DNA of 64,000 nt. It comes from Methylomicrobium agile (GTDB lineage Bacteria; Pseudomonadota; Gammaproteobacteria; Methylococcales; Methylomonadaceae). The notes under the pieces are model-generated. The model made no database searches. It was not told the origin of the DNA and was given only the letters and a program-made list of their open reading frames with translations. Position numbers and translations under genes: made by a program. Below, piece after piece: positions 18,151-30,236 of this stretch (within the stretch, counting starts at the first letter, position 1; every line of letters starts with the position of its first letter). Location: NCBI RefSeq assembly GCF_000733855.1, contig NZ_JPOJ01000001.1, positions 2,993,001 to 3,057,000 of the forward strand. Reading direction: 5' to 3'.

Positions 18151-18867
18151 TCAAATTTTCTCGATGCCGTATCCCTGATTTGTCCAGCATAATGCCTGAC
18201 CTGTTTCTTTGCTCCAGGCGGCCAGCACGAAGCGGCGTACCGACTCGCCGTCGATCTGAAAATCATGTATGCCGGGCCGGTGGGTATGGCCGTGGATCAG
18301 CTGCCGGCAATTGTGTTCCTTCATGATGCGCATCACCGTTTCCTGATTGACGTCCATGATTTCCTGATTTTTTTTGCGCTTGTGCCAAAAGCTGCGCAAA
18401 CGATACCAGCGCGCGGCCAAAAGGCGTAGCGGCAGGGGTTTGCTCAGGACCGACCGTATCCATTCCGGGGTATGCGATTTGGCGCGAAACGCCTGATAGG
18501 GCAGGTCGTCGGTGCAGAGCAGATCGCCATGCGTAAGCAGAGTCGGGATGCCGTAGAGATCGATCACATGGTAATCGCCGAGCAATGTTACGCCGGTTTC
18601 GCGGCAGAAACGCTCGCCGAGCAGAAAGTCGCGGTTGCCCGACTGAAAGTACACCCGAGTGCCGCTGTCGACCAATTCTTTAAGCCGGCGTTTGATCTTG
18701 CCGTTCGGCGGCGTCGGATCGTCATCGCCGATCCAGGCATCGAACAGATCGCCGAGAATGTACAGCGCTTCGGCCCTGGAGGCGCGGTTTTCCAGGAAAT
18801 CCAGGAAACGGCGGGTGATTTCGGGCTTGTCGAGCGAGAGGTGGAGGTCGGAGATGAAGAGGATCAT
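18151..18867 (-). CDS. lpxH: UDP-2,3-diacylglucosamine diphosphatase
   Basis: LpxH hydrolyses UDP-2,3-diacylglucosamine to lipid X in lipid A synthesis, at the inner face of the cytoplasmic membrane. The 238-residue product shows the calcineurin-type metal motifs in order: FISDLHLS at 4-11, LGDLFDAWIGDD near 38-49, SGNRDFLLG near 75-83, LTHGDLLC and LIHGHTHRPG near 190-199. Length and motifs are normal. It is monocistronic by appearance, transcribed away from the repeat at 18878-19113. Confidence 0.96.
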   Translation of the reverse strand: MILFISDLHLSLDKPEITRRFLDFLENRASRAEALYILGDLFDAWIGDDDPTPPNGKIKRRLKELVDSGTRVYFQSGNRDFLLGERFCRETGVTLLGDYHVIDLYGIPTLLTHGDLLCTDDLPYQAFRAKSHTPEWIRSVLSKPLPLRLLAARWYRLRSFWHKRKKNQEIMDVNQETVMRIMKEHNCRQLIHGHTHRPGIHDFQIDGESVRRFVLAAWSKETGQALCWTNQGYGIEKI

Positions 18868-18877
18868 GATTCAAAAT

Positions 18878-19113
18878 GTAGGATGGGTACGACTGCACGG
18901 ATGCAGGAGTTACGACCCCAGGAATGGAGGAGATGGATTGCGTCGGGGACACGCGATCGAGAGCGATGCAGGAGCTATTGCCGACGACTGCAGGGATGCA
19001 GGAGGTAGAGCAATGCAGGAGCTATTGCCGAGAGCGCAAGCGAAACCCATCAAGAAATAACACCTGATGGGTTTCGATTGATGGGCTTTGGCTAGCGCCT
19101 CTACCCATCCTAT
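18878..19113. repeat. GTAGG-type palindrome with inserted 48-bp-type modules
   Basis: The outer arms GTAGGATGGGTA (18878-18889) and TACCCATCCTA (19102-19112) enclose an inner hairpin (AACCCATCA with TGATGGGTTT at 19045-19073) plus inserted sequence. The insert holds one complete relative of the malQ-side 48-bp unit (ACGACTGCAGGG to GCTATTGCCG, 18984-19030) and a diverged, expanded relative at 18889-18983. It lies between lpxH and the cyclophilin gene. Confidence 0.8.
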
Positions 19114-19116
19114 GCC

Positions 19117-19695
19117 TTATTTAATCTCTTCCGCCTTTTCGATCACGATGTCGGCCTTCGGCACGTTCTGATGCGGGCCGCGGTTGCCGGTCGGCTGGTC
19201 GGCCATCTTGTCGACCACGTCCATGCCTTCGACGACTTCTCCGAACACCGCATAGCCCCAGCCGCTCGGAGTCGGGCTGGTATGGTTCAGGAAGGTATTG
19301 TCGGCGTAGTTGATGAAGAACTGCGCGGTCGCGGAATTTGGATCATTCGTGCGCGCCATCGCGATGCTGCCGCGTTTGTTCGGCAGGCCGTTGTCCGCTT
19401 CGTTCTTGATCGGAGCATCGGTCGCTTTTTGCTGGAACTGGGTGTCGAAACCGCCGCCTTGCGCCATGAAGCCTTTGATCACGCGATGAAAAATCGTGCC
19501 GTTATAAAAGCCCTTGTTCACATAGTCGAGAAAATTCTGCGATGAAACCGGCGCTTTGGCAGGATCCAGCTGGATCACGATGTCGCCAAGCGAGGTGGTC
19601 AGTTTGACTTTCGGGGATTCAGACATTTTGTTTTCCGTTGCGAATGAGAGTGTTGAATTTAAAACGAGTATCAGGCTCAGAAAGATGAGACGCAT
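19117..19695 (-). CDS. Exported cyclophilin-type peptidyl-prolyl isomerase
   Basis: The product has 192 residues. A signal peptide ([15 protein letters not shown], cleavage before TENKM) leads to a compact cyclophilin domain: [63 protein letters not shown] and [16 protein letters not shown]. These include the active-site Arg (FHRV), Gln (MAQGGG) and Phe (QFFI). It should assist proline isomerisation of periplasmic proteins, as PpiA does. An internal ATG at MSESPK would give a cytoplasmic PpiB-like form, so two products are conceivable. It is divergent from cysS. Confidence 0.92.
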   Translation of the reverse strand: MRLIFLSLILVLNSTLSFATENKMSESPKVKLTTSLGDIVIQLDPAKAPVSSQNFLDYVNKGFYNGTIFHRVIKGFMAQGGGFDTQFQQKATDAPIKNEADNGLPNKRGSIAMARTNDPNSATAQFFINYADNTFLNHTSPTPSGWGYAVFGEVVEGMDVVDKMADQPTGNRGPHQNVPKADIVIEKAEEIK

Positions 19696-19836
19696 GAGTT
19701 TTTCCTTGACTAAGATACAAAACGGTTAAGTTTATGTGTTTTCGCCTTGAAAGAGAAGCGTGCGCTTGGTAAATTGTAACGTTTTGCAAACGGGCGGTTA
19801 AATTTCCGCCCGTCCCGATCACGGAATTCTCGGTTC

Positions 19837-21270
19837 ATGTTGAAAATCTACAATACCCTGACGCGTCGAAAAGAAACCTTCAAGCCTCGCATCGAAGGCA
19901 AGGTCGGCATGTATGTGTGCGGCATGACCGTTTACGACTATTGCCACATCGGCCATGCGCGGGTGATGGTCGTGTTCGACACGGTGGCGCGTTATTTCCG
20001 GCATTTGGGATACGATTTGACCTATGTCCGGAACATCACCGATATCGACGACAAGATCATCCAGCGCGCCAACGAGAACGGTGAGGATTTCAACCGACTG
20101 ACCGCGCGTTTCATCGACGCGATGCACGAGGACGAGCGCGCGCTGGCGGTGTTGCCGCCGGACATCGAACCGCGTGCGACGCAATCGATCGCCTCGATCA
20201 TCGCGATGATCGAAGCCCTGCTTGCGAAGGGCTATGCTTATATCGGCAGCAGCGGCGACGTGTTCTATGCGGTCGAAAAATTCAGAGACTACGGCAAGCT
20301 GTCCGGCAAGAAGCTCGAAGAATTGCAAGCCGGAGAACGGGTCGATGTCGATGCGGCGAAGCAGAATCCGTTCGATTTCGTGCTCTGGAAAATGGCCAAG
20401 GCCAACGAGCCTTCATGGCCTGCTCCGTGGGGCGACGGCCGCCCCGGCTGGCATATCGAATGCTCGGCCATGTCGACCTGCTGCCTCGGCAATCATTTCG
20501 ACATTCACGGCGGCGGCATGGATCTGCAGTTTCCGCATCACGAAAACGAAATCGCCCAGTCCGAAGGCGCGACCGGCGAAAAGTTCGTGAACCTGTGGAT
20601 GCACAACGGCTTCGTGCGGGTGAACGAAGAGAAGATGTCCAAGTCGCTCGGCAATTTCTTCACGGTGCGCGAAGTGCTCAAGCAGTACCGGCCCGAGATC
20701 ATCCGCTTCTTCATCCTGTCGAGCCATTACCGGAGTCCGCTGAATTATTCGGATGAACAGTTGAATGAGTCGGCAACTGCGCTGAATCGGCTCTATACGG
20801 CCCAGCGTGGCGTAACCGCTCCCGATGCGCCGATTCTTCCCGACTATCGAGGTCGCTTCGAGCAGGCGATGAACGACGATTTCAACACGCCGGTTGCGGT
20901 TTCGGTGTTGTTCGACCTCGCGCGGGAATTGAACAAGGCTAAAACGAAAGACGTGGAGCAGGCAGGGCAGTTTGCGGCAAGTCTAAAACAGCTCGGCGGC
21001 TTGCTCGGCATCTTGCAGGACGATCCTGAAGCTTGGTTGAAAAGCGGGGCATTTCATTCCGCCGTTTATGAAAGCGCAACCGCTGGTGATTGGGTTTCGG
21101 CAGACGTGATGAGAGGGGATGTTTGGATAGAGCGGCAAATCCAGGCCCGCCTGGACGCCAAAAAAGCCAAAAGCTGGGCGCTGGCCGATCAAATCCGCAA
21201 TCAATTGAAAGAACAAGGCATCATCCTCGAAGACGCGCCGAACGGGACGACCAACTGGCGGCGCGTCTAG
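19837..21270 (+). CDS. cysS: Cysteinyl-tRNA synthetase
   Basis: CysRS charges tRNA-Cys. The 477-residue class I enzyme has the zinc cysteine in [17 protein letters not shown] (HIGH at 37-40), [16 protein letters not shown] zinc ligands and the [10 protein letters not shown] loop near residue 266. The C-terminal anticodon-binding part ends with [18 protein letters not shown]. Length is normal. A GTAGG-type palindrome follows 20 bases after the stop. Confidence 0.97.
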   Translation: MLKIYNTLTRRKETFKPRIEGKVGMYVCGMTVYDYCHIGHARVMVVFDTVARYFRHLGYDLTYVRNITDIDDKIIQRANENGEDFNRLTARFIDAMHEDERALAVLPPDIEPRATQSIASIIAMIEALLAKGYAYIGSSGDVFYAVEKFRDYGKLSGKKLEELQAGERVDVDAAKQNPFDFVLWKMAKANEPSWPAPWGDGRPGWHIECSAMSTCCLGNHFDIHGGGMDLQFPHHENEIAQSEGATGEKFVNLWMHNGFVRVNEEKMSKSLGNFFTVREVLKQYRPEIIRFFILSSHYRSPLNYSDEQLNESATALNRLYTAQRGVTAPDAPILPDYRGRFEQAMNDDFNTPVAVSVLFDLARELNKAKTKDVEQAGQFAASLKQLGGLLGILQDDPEAWLKSGAFHSAVYESATAGDWVSADVMRGDVWIERQIQARLDAKKAKSWALADQIRNQLKEQGIILEDAPNGTTNWRRV

Positions 21271-21289
21271 CGACGCCTCGTGTCGCTCT

Positions 21290-21368
21290 GTAGGGTACGC
21301 TCCGCGTACTTTTCGAGATGTCGATTCGGACCCTTCCCTCAAAAAATGATACGCGGAGCGTACCCTAC
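21290..21368. repeat. GTAGG-type palindromic repeat (REP-like), copy 3
   Basis: The 19-base arm at 21290-21308 is perfectly complementary to 21350-21368, with a 41-base loop. The arm centre reads CTCCGCG where copies 1 and 2 read CTGTGCG and CTGCGCG. The opposite arm changes to match, so base pairing rather than sequence is conserved. Confidence 0.9.
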
Positions 21369-21483
21369 GGAATACAGGCGTGTTATTTTTACCCGAACCT
21401 TTTGTTTGCGATTTTTGAAACAATTTAAAGAATGGACTTGATGGGCTCGGGCATCTTCTCATTATCTTTGCAATTTTTTTAAA

Positions 21484-22113
21484 ATGACCGAAATCAAAGA
21501 CAAATCCCTCGAAACCTTCTTCACTGAACTGGCCAGCAAGGCGCCGACGCCCGGCGGCGGCAGCGCCGCGGCGGTGATGGGCGCCCAGTCGGCGGCGCTG
21601 ACCAGCATGGTCTGCAACCTGACGATCGGCAAGCCCAAATTCGCGGAAGTCGAGGCCGACATGCAGGCCCTGCTAGAAAAATCCGAAGCGTTGCGTGTTA
21701 AGCTGACCGACATGATCAAAGCCGATGTCGATGTGTTCAACCGGCTGATGGCGACTTACGGATTGCCGAAAGAGACCGACGAACAAAAAGCGGTGCGCAG
21801 CGCGGCGATTCAGGAGGCGTTGAAAGAAGCGACCGAAGTACCCTTGACCTGCGCGCTCGCCTGCCGCGAAGCGATCGACCTGAGCCGGCTTGCCGCCGAA
21901 AAAGGCAATCCCGGCGTGATCAGTGATGCCGGGGTTGCCGCGATGGCAGGCTACGGCGCGCTGAAAAGCGCGGCGCTGAATGTCTATATCAATGCAGGCA
22001 GTTTAAAGGATCGTGACTTTGCGGAAGCCAAACTGGCCGCGCTGGAGTCGCTGTTGCAGGGAAGCGAGGTTGCTGCCGAGGAAATTTATCGAATCGTGAA
22101 GACAAAGTTATAA
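21484..22113 (+). CDS. fchA: Methenyl-tetrahydrofolate cyclohydrolase, FchA/cyclodeaminase family
   Basis: The 209-residue product matches the formiminotransferase-cyclodeaminase family used in methylotrophs as methenyl-THF cyclohydrolase, interconverting methenyl- and formyl-tetrahydrofolate. Visible features are TFFTELASKAPTPGGGSAAAV at 11-31, KADVDVFNRLMATYGLP and NPGVISDAGVAAMAGYGAL. The protein is all-helical and cytosolic. An FolD-type enzyme is not seen nearby. It lies between cysS and a decayed ATPase gene, and no operon partner is evident. A cyclodeaminase role in histidine breakdown is less likely without other histidine genes. Confidence 0.85.
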   Translation: MTEIKDKSLETFFTELASKAPTPGGGSAAAVMGAQSAALTSMVCNLTIGKPKFAEVEADMQALLEKSEALRVKLTDMIKADVDVFNRLMATYGLPKETDEQKAVRSAAIQEALKEATEVPLTCALACREAIDLSRLAAEKGNPGVISDAGVAAMAGYGALKSAALNVYINAGSLKDRDFAEAKLAALESLLQGSEVAAEEIYRIVKTKL

Positions 22114-22136
22114 GATACGAAAATAATTATTTGTAA

Positions 22137-24478
<2,342 letters not shown>

Positions 24479-24653
24479 GCAGGGTATAAGTCGGGAAAGC
24501 CGGGGCCGTGTTCTATGGCACTTTGATGGATGAAGCCGATTGTCTCGGGGGCGGCGGCAGCGCTTCGTGACGGAAATAAGGGAAATTCGCTGCCGGGCAG
24601 AAAGTAAAATCACCCGGCGCTTCCATGCGCCGGCCGGTCATTTTTGAGTGGTG

Positions 24654-26444
24654 TCAATTGCCCAAATTGTTTTTCACCAGTTTTCTCACCATTCCCAAAA
24701 GCCATTCCCGCTTGATGACTGCCCAATAGCTCAGCAGGCCGAGCAGCAGGCCGAAGATCAGCTTACCGAAAACGGACGATTCTTCCTGAGCGGCCGCTGT
24801 GGCTGCGGTTTGCGCTGATGAAGAAGGAACGGCCGCCGGACTCGCGGAGGTTGGGACCGAACTCGGCTGCACGATCTGCACGGCTTTTTTGGCCGGTTGG
24901 TAGCCCGCTTTCACGTCAGGAAAGCCGAGGCTGTGCCAAGCATCCAGGTCCTGCCAGACCGGATATTTTTTCTGCCAGAATTCCTTCGTGAAATACGGCG
25001 CGAGGCTCATTCCGTGCAGAGAGGGAATGCCCTTGTCGTTCAGGAATTTTTTATACACGACCAGGCTGATGTCGCCGCCCTCGCCGACGCCGTCGGTCGT
25101 AAAGGCTTTTTCGACGTGGTCATGGAACATCCACACGCCCTCGCCGAAGCTGTGCAAGCCGTCATCGACTCCCGACAGTTCCAGATCCAGGCGCTGCGCC
25201 GGCGTCAAGCCGTGCACGTCACGGGTGATATAGGAATTCGGACCGTTATCGACGCCGTCGTAATGGGTCGAGGTCGGCTTGTGTCCGTGCAGATGCACCG
25301 CGATCGTTTCCTGAGTGCCGTTATAGACGCGCAATTTCACCTTTTGATCCTGCTCAAGAACGATCAGCGACTCCCGGAGCGTATAAGGGAATGCACGTCC
25401 GTTCAGCATGAAATAGTCGTCCTTCGCATCGGTTACGTCGTAATCCAGATTCAATTTTTTGGCGATCAGGCGCGGATCGTTGGCCGAGCGGGCCATTTCA
25501 TGCAGTTCCTTGTCCGCGGACTGATAATGCAGGTCGTATTCCCAGTTGTATTTTTCGAGCACCCCAACCGATGGGTGGCGAACCTGGCCGGCGCCGACGT
25601 TGAAGACTTGCGGCCAGTTGTTCGGCCGGTTCTCCTCGATCACGAACATGCCCTGCAGGCCCATCGGAATATGGACGTGCGGCTGCACATGGCAGTGATA
25701 ATACATGGTTCCCGGCTGGCGGGGCTTGATTACATAGGTCTTCTTTTGACCCGGCATGACGTCCATTGCGCTGGTCTGGCCGACGCCGTCGTTGCCGCTG
25801 CCGCTGTGATCCATGTAAGGATGGTCGATGCCGTGCAGATGGATCGAGTGCGGCAGATAATGGGTATTTTCGAGCACCAGCCAGACAATGTCGCCCTGCT
25901 CGACGCGAATGACCGGCGACGGCGCGCGCAGCAATGGGTTCGCAATCGGTTCGTAGAGGCTCAGCGTCGACATGTCGCGGGTCTTCGGTGCGAACACCCA
26001 AAAGGTTGGCTGAATGCCCGGCGCGATGTCGAAGGTGGTGGTGGGATCTTTCATGTCCGGCGAATGGCCGTTCAATTCGGCGACTTCGAGTCTGATGATG
26101 TATTTGTCCGGATCGCCGTCGCCGTCCATATCGTCTGATACCGTGATCGCGTCGGCGGCGAGCTGGGTCTGCATCAGGGTGTCCATCGAAATGTTGTTGG
26201 TGCCTTTGACGAAGGCGGCGATTTCGGCAGGATTGTCCGGGTTACAGAGCAACGACTCCTGAATTTCGACGCCGTCGATGACTTGGGCTTTGCGCCATTC
26301 CGGGTCGGTGAAGTTCGAACAGACTTCTTCCACCGCGCCCAGTTCGGTTTTTCCGTTGGGCGGCAGATCGGTGGCGGCCTGGCTCCATAGCGGGGCGAGG
26401 AGCAAGGGAGTGCCACAAAGAATGGCAAGAAGCTTTTTTTGCAT
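24654..26444 (-). CDS. Multicopper oxidase with C-terminal membrane anchor
   Basis: The 596-residue exported protein has a signal peptide ending LWSQA/ATD and cupredoxin copper motifs: HSIHLHG (H199, H202, H204), YYHCHVQPHVHIPMG (H250, C251, H252, H256, M261; type 1 site plus bridging histidines), HLHGHKP and FHDHVEKA further on. Residues 105-113 (DMDGDGDPD) look like a calcium-binding loop inserted in the N-terminal region. After an Ala/Ser/Pro linker (about 540-565) a hydrophobic helix (GKLIFGLLLGLLSYWAVI) should anchor it to the membrane. The substrate is unknown; copper or manganese oxidation are family options. The start ATG follows GAGG at six bases. It is likely monocistronic. Confidence 0.85.
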   Translation of the reverse strand: MQKKLLAILCGTPLLLAPLWSQAATDLPPNGKTELGAVEEVCSNFTDPEWRKAQVIDGVEIQESLLCNPDNPAEIAAFVKGTNNISMDTLMQTQLAADAITVSDDMDGDGDPDKYIIRLEVAELNGHSPDMKDPTTTFDIAPGIQPTFWVFAPKTRDMSTLSLYEPIANPLLRAPSPVIRVEQGDIVWLVLENTHYLPHSIHLHGIDHPYMDHSGSGNDGVGQTSAMDVMPGQKKTYVIKPRQPGTMYYHCHVQPHVHIPMGLQGMFVIEENRPNNWPQVFNVGAGQVRHPSVGVLEKYNWEYDLHYQSADKELHEMARSANDPRLIAKKLNLDYDVTDAKDDYFMLNGRAFPYTLRESLIVLEQDQKVKLRVYNGTQETIAVHLHGHKPTSTHYDGVDNGPNSYITRDVHGLTPAQRLDLELSGVDDGLHSFGEGVWMFHDHVEKAFTTDGVGEGGDISLVVYKKFLNDKGIPSLHGMSLAPYFTKEFWQKKYPVWQDLDAWHSLGFPDVKAGYQPAKKAVQIVQPSSVPTSASPAAVPSSSAQTAATAAAQEESSVFGKLIFGLLLGLLSYWAVIKREWLLGMVRKLVKNNLGN

Positions 26445-26840
26445 AAATTACCTCGGAAAACTACACGAATAAGACACTTGTTCCAACGGATTACAAGTAT
26501 AATTACCTTATTGATTCTAACAAATTAGAACGTCGAAGTCTTCCTTGACGGTAAGCGGGACATTGATGGTCAGAGCGGTCTCTAAATAAAAGCAGGCCGG
26601 GACAGCGCAGGCTGTTGATTGTTACTTGGACGCGCATCAGTCTATTTTAAAGTCCGCCTCAATAAATCGGGCGATTATAATGGATGGTTGAAAGGGTGAA
26701 AAGTTTAGCAAGCCAAAACAGGCTGGAGCGGCGCCGTTTTTTGGTTTTGCAAGCCGGCATGTTGAATCATGCCGGCCAAAAAGCCAAGTTCATGCATCGC
26801 ACGCCCATAGGACAAACCGGGCTTTATGAAGTTCGCTTTT
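26445..26840. other. Gap between PilZ gene and multicopper oxidase
   Basis: A hairpin at 26754-26777 (GCCGGCAT with ATGCCGGC, 8-base loop) lies 64 bases past the end of the PilZ gene and may end its transcript, although the following run is TTGCAAAA. The part near 26450-26540 is AT-rich and should hold the oxidase promoter. A forward frame at 26684-27025 has no family character. Confidence 0.45.
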
Positions 26841-27473
26841 TCAGGCGTACCGGTTTTCGAAACGCGGAATCGCGCTCAGTTTTGCTTTCTCCAGATGCAC
26901 ATAATTCAGACCCATTAGTGTTTTCTCCGGTTGAGGATGCTCGATCCAGACGATTCGCGCTTCGCCGTTCATTTCGAGTTTTTCGAATTCGAAGGAAACC
27001 GTGGTGTTCAAAACATCGCCGGTAATTGTCTCATTCAGTTGAATCATCAGGCCTTCGACCGAAACGTTTATCGCCGTGAAAAGATAATAAGCGCCGTTCA
27101 ACAGGATACGGCCGCTTCCCGGCATCTTTTTCCGGTACATTTTCCGGCGGTAAATAAAATCTTCGACATCATAGGAAACCGATTTGAATTCCAGCGCGAT
27201 CAGTATCTTGTCCTTTTTTATGTCGGCCCGGATGACTTCCATTTCTCCGGCCAGGCGCATTGAGGGAATGAAGATATCGACCAGGGTTGAGGATTGCAGC
27301 GAGTTGAAGATGTCCTTGATGTCGATTTCGCCGCCTTTAAGCTGATCGAGCTCGACCAGCAGGCCGGTAATGGACAGATTCCTAATGGTAATGGACTGTT
27401 CTTGTTCGTTCAGAAAGATCATGCCTTCAAGGTGCAGGTCTTTTCGAAAAGCGCGCCGCGATTCAAGTCTCAT
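26841..27473 (-). CDS. Tandem PilZ-domain protein
   Basis: The product has 210 residues with two PilZ-like domains. The first starts RRAFRKDLHLEG (RxxxR type) and continues ITIRNLSITGLLVEL (N-x-S-x-x-G). The second starts YRRKMYRKKMPGSG and continues AINVSVEGLMIQL. PilZ domains bind cyclic di-GMP through just such arginine and (D/N)xSxxG motifs, so this is probably a c-di-GMP effector. No output domain, signal peptide or membrane segment is present. The partner process (motility, exopolysaccharide) cannot be read from the neighbours. Confidence 0.8.
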   Translation of the reverse strand: MRLESRRAFRKDLHLEGMIFLNEQEQSITIRNLSITGLLVELDQLKGGEIDIKDIFNSLQSSTLVDIFIPSMRLAGEMEVIRADIKKDKILIALEFKSVSYDVEDFIYRRKMYRKKMPGSGRILLNGAYYLFTAINVSVEGLMIQLNETITGDVLNTTVSFEFEKLEMNGEARIVWIEHPQPEKTLMGLNYVHLEKAKLSAIPRFENRYA

Positions 27474-27714
27474 GTTTTCTCTTTCTCCCGATTATGCCGA
27501 TTCAGCTTTCGGCGATCACTTTAAAGTTAAGGTCATTGTAATCAATTTGGGCCTTTTCGTCAGAAAGGCGGGTTACTTTATTCTCGGAGCCATATTCCGG
27601 ATGGTCATGTGAGTGATACGAAAAGAGGATGAATAGCGAACGGATCTTGGTTACGCCCGCGATCCTAATGAGAGGAGCGGCGTATTTTATCCGATGAAAT
27701 CCGCCGCCGGTTTT

Positions 27715-27741
27715 TTGTTTAGTTACGATTCAGGGTATAAT
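27715..27741 (+). promoter_or_regulatory. Probable sigma-70 promoter of the miaB operon
   Basis: A perfect TATAAT at 27736-27741 lies 15 bases after TTGTTT (27715-27720). Transcription from here would leave a leader of about 140 bases before miaB. The rest of the gap 27474-27886 shows no gene. Confidence 0.6.
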
Positions 27742-27886
27742 GCCCCCTTTCCTGATGAACTTTCCTGGAGTTACCCAATCACTCTGAGCATAGTCATTGA
27801 TATGGCGGGGGCTGTGAGCATCATTTTATCTCGCGGGTTATTTCTTTAGGAACATAGACTTAGCGATTTTAAATGATTTCGACGAT

Positions 27887-29242
27887 ATGACGCAGAAGCT
27901 TTATATTCAAACCAATGGTTGCCAGATGAACGAGTACGATTCCGATAAAATGCGGGACGTGCTGCGTGCTTCACATGGGTTCGAATTGACCGACGATCCG
28001 AAACAGGCGGACGTTTTGTTGTTGAACACCTGTTCGATTCGCGAAAAAGCTCAAGAAAAAGTGTTTTCTGCGTTAGGCCAATGGCGGATGCTGAAAGAAA
28101 AACGCCCTGAAGTCGTGATCGGCGTCGGCGGTTGCGTCGCCAGTCAGGAAGGCGATGCAATTCAGAAACGCGCCCCGTTCGTCGACATCGTGTTCGGCCC
28201 GCAAACCTTGCATCGGTTGCCGCAACTGCTCGACCAGGCCCGCAGCAAGCGCAAGCCGGTTGTCGACATCTCTTTTCCCGAAATCGAGAAATTCGATGCG
28301 CTGCCCGAGCCGCGCGCCGAAGGGCCGAAGGCATTCGTCTCGGTAATGGAGGGCTGCAGCAAATACTGTTCCTTCTGCGTGGTGCCTTATACTCGTGGCG
28401 AAGAAATCAGCCGTCCGCTCGACGATGTGATCGCCGAAATCGCGGCATTGGCCAAACAGGGCGTCCGTGAAGTCAATCTGCTCGGCCAGAACGTGAACGC
28501 TTACCGGGGGCGGATGGAAGACGGCGATATCGCCGATTTTGCGTTGCTGCTGCATCATGTAGCCGCTATCGAAGGCATCGGGCGGATCCGTTTTACCACC
28601 TCGCATCCGGTCGAATTTACCGACAGCCTGATCGAAGCCTATGCCGAAATTCCGGCGCTGGTCGACCATCTGCATCTGCCGGTGCAGTCCGGGAGCGACC
28701 GTATCTTGAAAATGATGAAACGCGGTCATACCTGCGCCGACTACATCGAAAAAATCCGCAAGCTCCGGGAAGTGCGCCCGAACCTCTATTTGTCTTCCGA
28801 TTTCATCATCGGCTTTCCGGGCGAAACCGAGCAGGATTTCGAGGACACTCTGGCGCTGGTCGATGAGATCGGTTTCGACCTGTCGTTCAGTTTCATTTAC
28901 AGTCCGCGTCCGGGAACGCCTGCGGCGGAACTGCCGGACGATGTGCCGCTGGAAGTCAAAAAGCAGCGCCTCGAGCGCTTCCAAAACCGTATTCATGAAA
29001 ATGCGGCCCGGTTTGCCGAGAAGATGGTGCACACGGTGCAAACCGTGCTTGTCGAAGCCAAATCGAAAAAGAACCCTTTACACATGCAGGGCCGTACCGA
29101 AAACAATCGGGTCGTTAATTTTGCCGCTCATCCGCGGCTGGCCGGCCAGTTTGTCGATGTGCTGATTACCGAGGCGCTGCCTAATTCCTTGCGAGGCCGG
29201 ATCGTTGATTCCAGTATTGAAAGAATTGTTGCCAACAGTTAA
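27887..29242 (+). CDS. miaB: tRNA-2-methylthio-N6-dimethylallyladenosine synthase
   Basis: MiaB is a radical-SAM enzyme that adds a methylthio group to i6A37 of tRNAs reading UNN codons. The 451-residue protein shows the N-terminal cluster cysteines ([22 protein letters not shown]), the SAM cluster CSKYCSFC near 150-157, [19 protein letters not shown] and a C-terminal TRAM domain. It is the first gene of the miaB-phoH-ybeY-corC operon, an arrangement conserved in gammaproteobacteria. Confidence 0.97.
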   Translation: MTQKLYIQTNGCQMNEYDSDKMRDVLRASHGFELTDDPKQADVLLLNTCSIREKAQEKVFSALGQWRMLKEKRPEVVIGVGGCVASQEGDAIQKRAPFVDIVFGPQTLHRLPQLLDQARSKRKPVVDISFPEIEKFDALPEPRAEGPKAFVSVMEGCSKYCSFCVVPYTRGEEISRPLDDVIAEIAALAKQGVREVNLLGQNVNAYRGRMEDGDIADFALLLHHVAAIEGIGRIRFTTSHPVEFTDSLIEAYAEIPALVDHLHLPVQSGSDRILKMMKRGHTCADYIEKIRKLREVRPNLYLSSDFIIGFPGETEQDFEDTLALVDEIGFDLSFSFIYSPRPGTPAAELPDDVPLEVKKQRLERFQNRIHENAARFAEKMVHTVQTVLVEAKSKKNPLHMQGRTENNRVVNFAAHPRLAGQFVDVLITEALPNSLRGRIVDSSIERIVANS

Positions 29243-29258
29243 GGCTGATTTGCCTTCC

Positions 29259-30236
29259 ATGACCTCCCAGGAGCTGATCCTGATGCCGGCCGATAATGTC
29301 CGGCTCTCCAATCTCTGCGGACAACTCGATCAACATCTGCGTCAGATCGAAGCGCGCCTCCAAGTCGAAATTTCGAATCGGGGAAACCAGTTCAAGGTGG
29401 TCGGCGCTCCGGCGTCGGTCAAGGCCGCCTGTGCACTGATGCAGAAGCTGTTCGAAACCACCGAAAAAGAAGAACTGACCTCCGAATCGATACATCTGGC
29501 GATGCAGGATGCGTCGATCGATGCGATTCTTGACGCTCCCGAGGAACCGAACCAGCCGGTGGTCGCTATCAAGACCAAGCGCGGCATGATCCGGGGGCGG
29601 GGAGCGAATCAGCAGGATTACCTCAGAAAGATCGTGACTCACGACATCAATTTCGGCATCGGCCCGGCCGGCACCGGCAAGACCTATCTGGCGGTCGCCT
29701 GCGCGATCGAGGCGCTGCAGAACGAAAAAGTCAGCAAAATCATCTTGGTGCGTCCGGCGGTCGAGGCGGGTGAAAAGCTCGGCTTTTTGCCGGGCGATAT
29801 GGCGCAAAAGGTCGACCCGTACCTGCGTCCGTTGTATGATGCATTGTACGAGATGCTCGGCTTCGAGCGCGTCGAGAAAATGCTGGAACGCGGCATCATT
29901 GAGGTGGCGCCGTTGGCGTTCATGCGCGGCCGGACTTTGAACGATGCGTTCATTATTTTGGATGAAGCGCAGAATACCACTACCGAGCAGATCAAGATGT
30001 TTTTGACCCGGGTCGGGTTCGGTTCGACGGCGGTCGTGACCGGCGACTTGACCCAGATCGATCTGCCGTCCGAAAAAATGTCCGGACTCCGGCAGGTCCT
30101 GGACGTGCTGAAGGATATCGACGGCATCAGCTTCACCTATTTCGGGGTGCGCGACGTGGTCCGGCATCCTTTGGTGCAGCGTATCGTATCCGCCTACGAA
30201 GCTTATGAAAAAAACGCCAAAGCGCCGAAAGCATAA
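29259..30236 (+). CDS. ybeZ: PhoH-like ATPase (YbeZ)
   Basis: The product has 325 residues from the ATG at 29259, 16 bases after the miaB stop. A TTG at 29205 would add 18 residues and overlap miaB. An N-terminal KH-like segment (VRLSNLCGQLDQHLRQIEARL) leads to the PhoH ATPase with Walker A GPAGTGKT, VRPAVEAGEKLGFLPGD and Walker B AFIILDEAQN. YbeZ works with the endoribonuclease YbeY in rRNA maturation and quality control. Its stop overlaps the ybeY start by 32 bases, a sign of translational coupling. Confidence 0.93.
   Translation: MTSQELILMPADNVRLSNLCGQLDQHLRQIEARLQVEISNRGNQFKVVGAPASVKAACALMQKLFETTEKEELTSESIHLAMQDASIDAILDAPEEPNQPVVAIKTKRGMIRGRGANQQDYLRKIVTHDINFGIGPAGTGKTYLAVACAIEALQNEKVSKIILVRPAVEAGEKLGFLPGDMAQKVDPYLRPLYDALYEMLGFERVEKMLERGIIEVAPLAFMRGRTLNDAFIILDEAQNTTTEQIKMFLTRVGFGSTAVVTGDLTQIDLPSEKMSGLRQVLDVLKDIDGISFTYFGVRDVVRHPLVQRIVSAYEAYEKNAKAPKA

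Noticed and set aside
17829-18326. 165-codon forward frame upstream of xoxF
   Set aside because: Runs through the tandem duplication and into lpxH antisense; no family character.
24497-24535. Thirteen residues (KAGAVFYGTLMDE) resembling the [11 protein letters not shown] turn of XoxF
   Set aside because: Too short to call a dehydrogenase remnant, with no flanking similarity; it may be chance.
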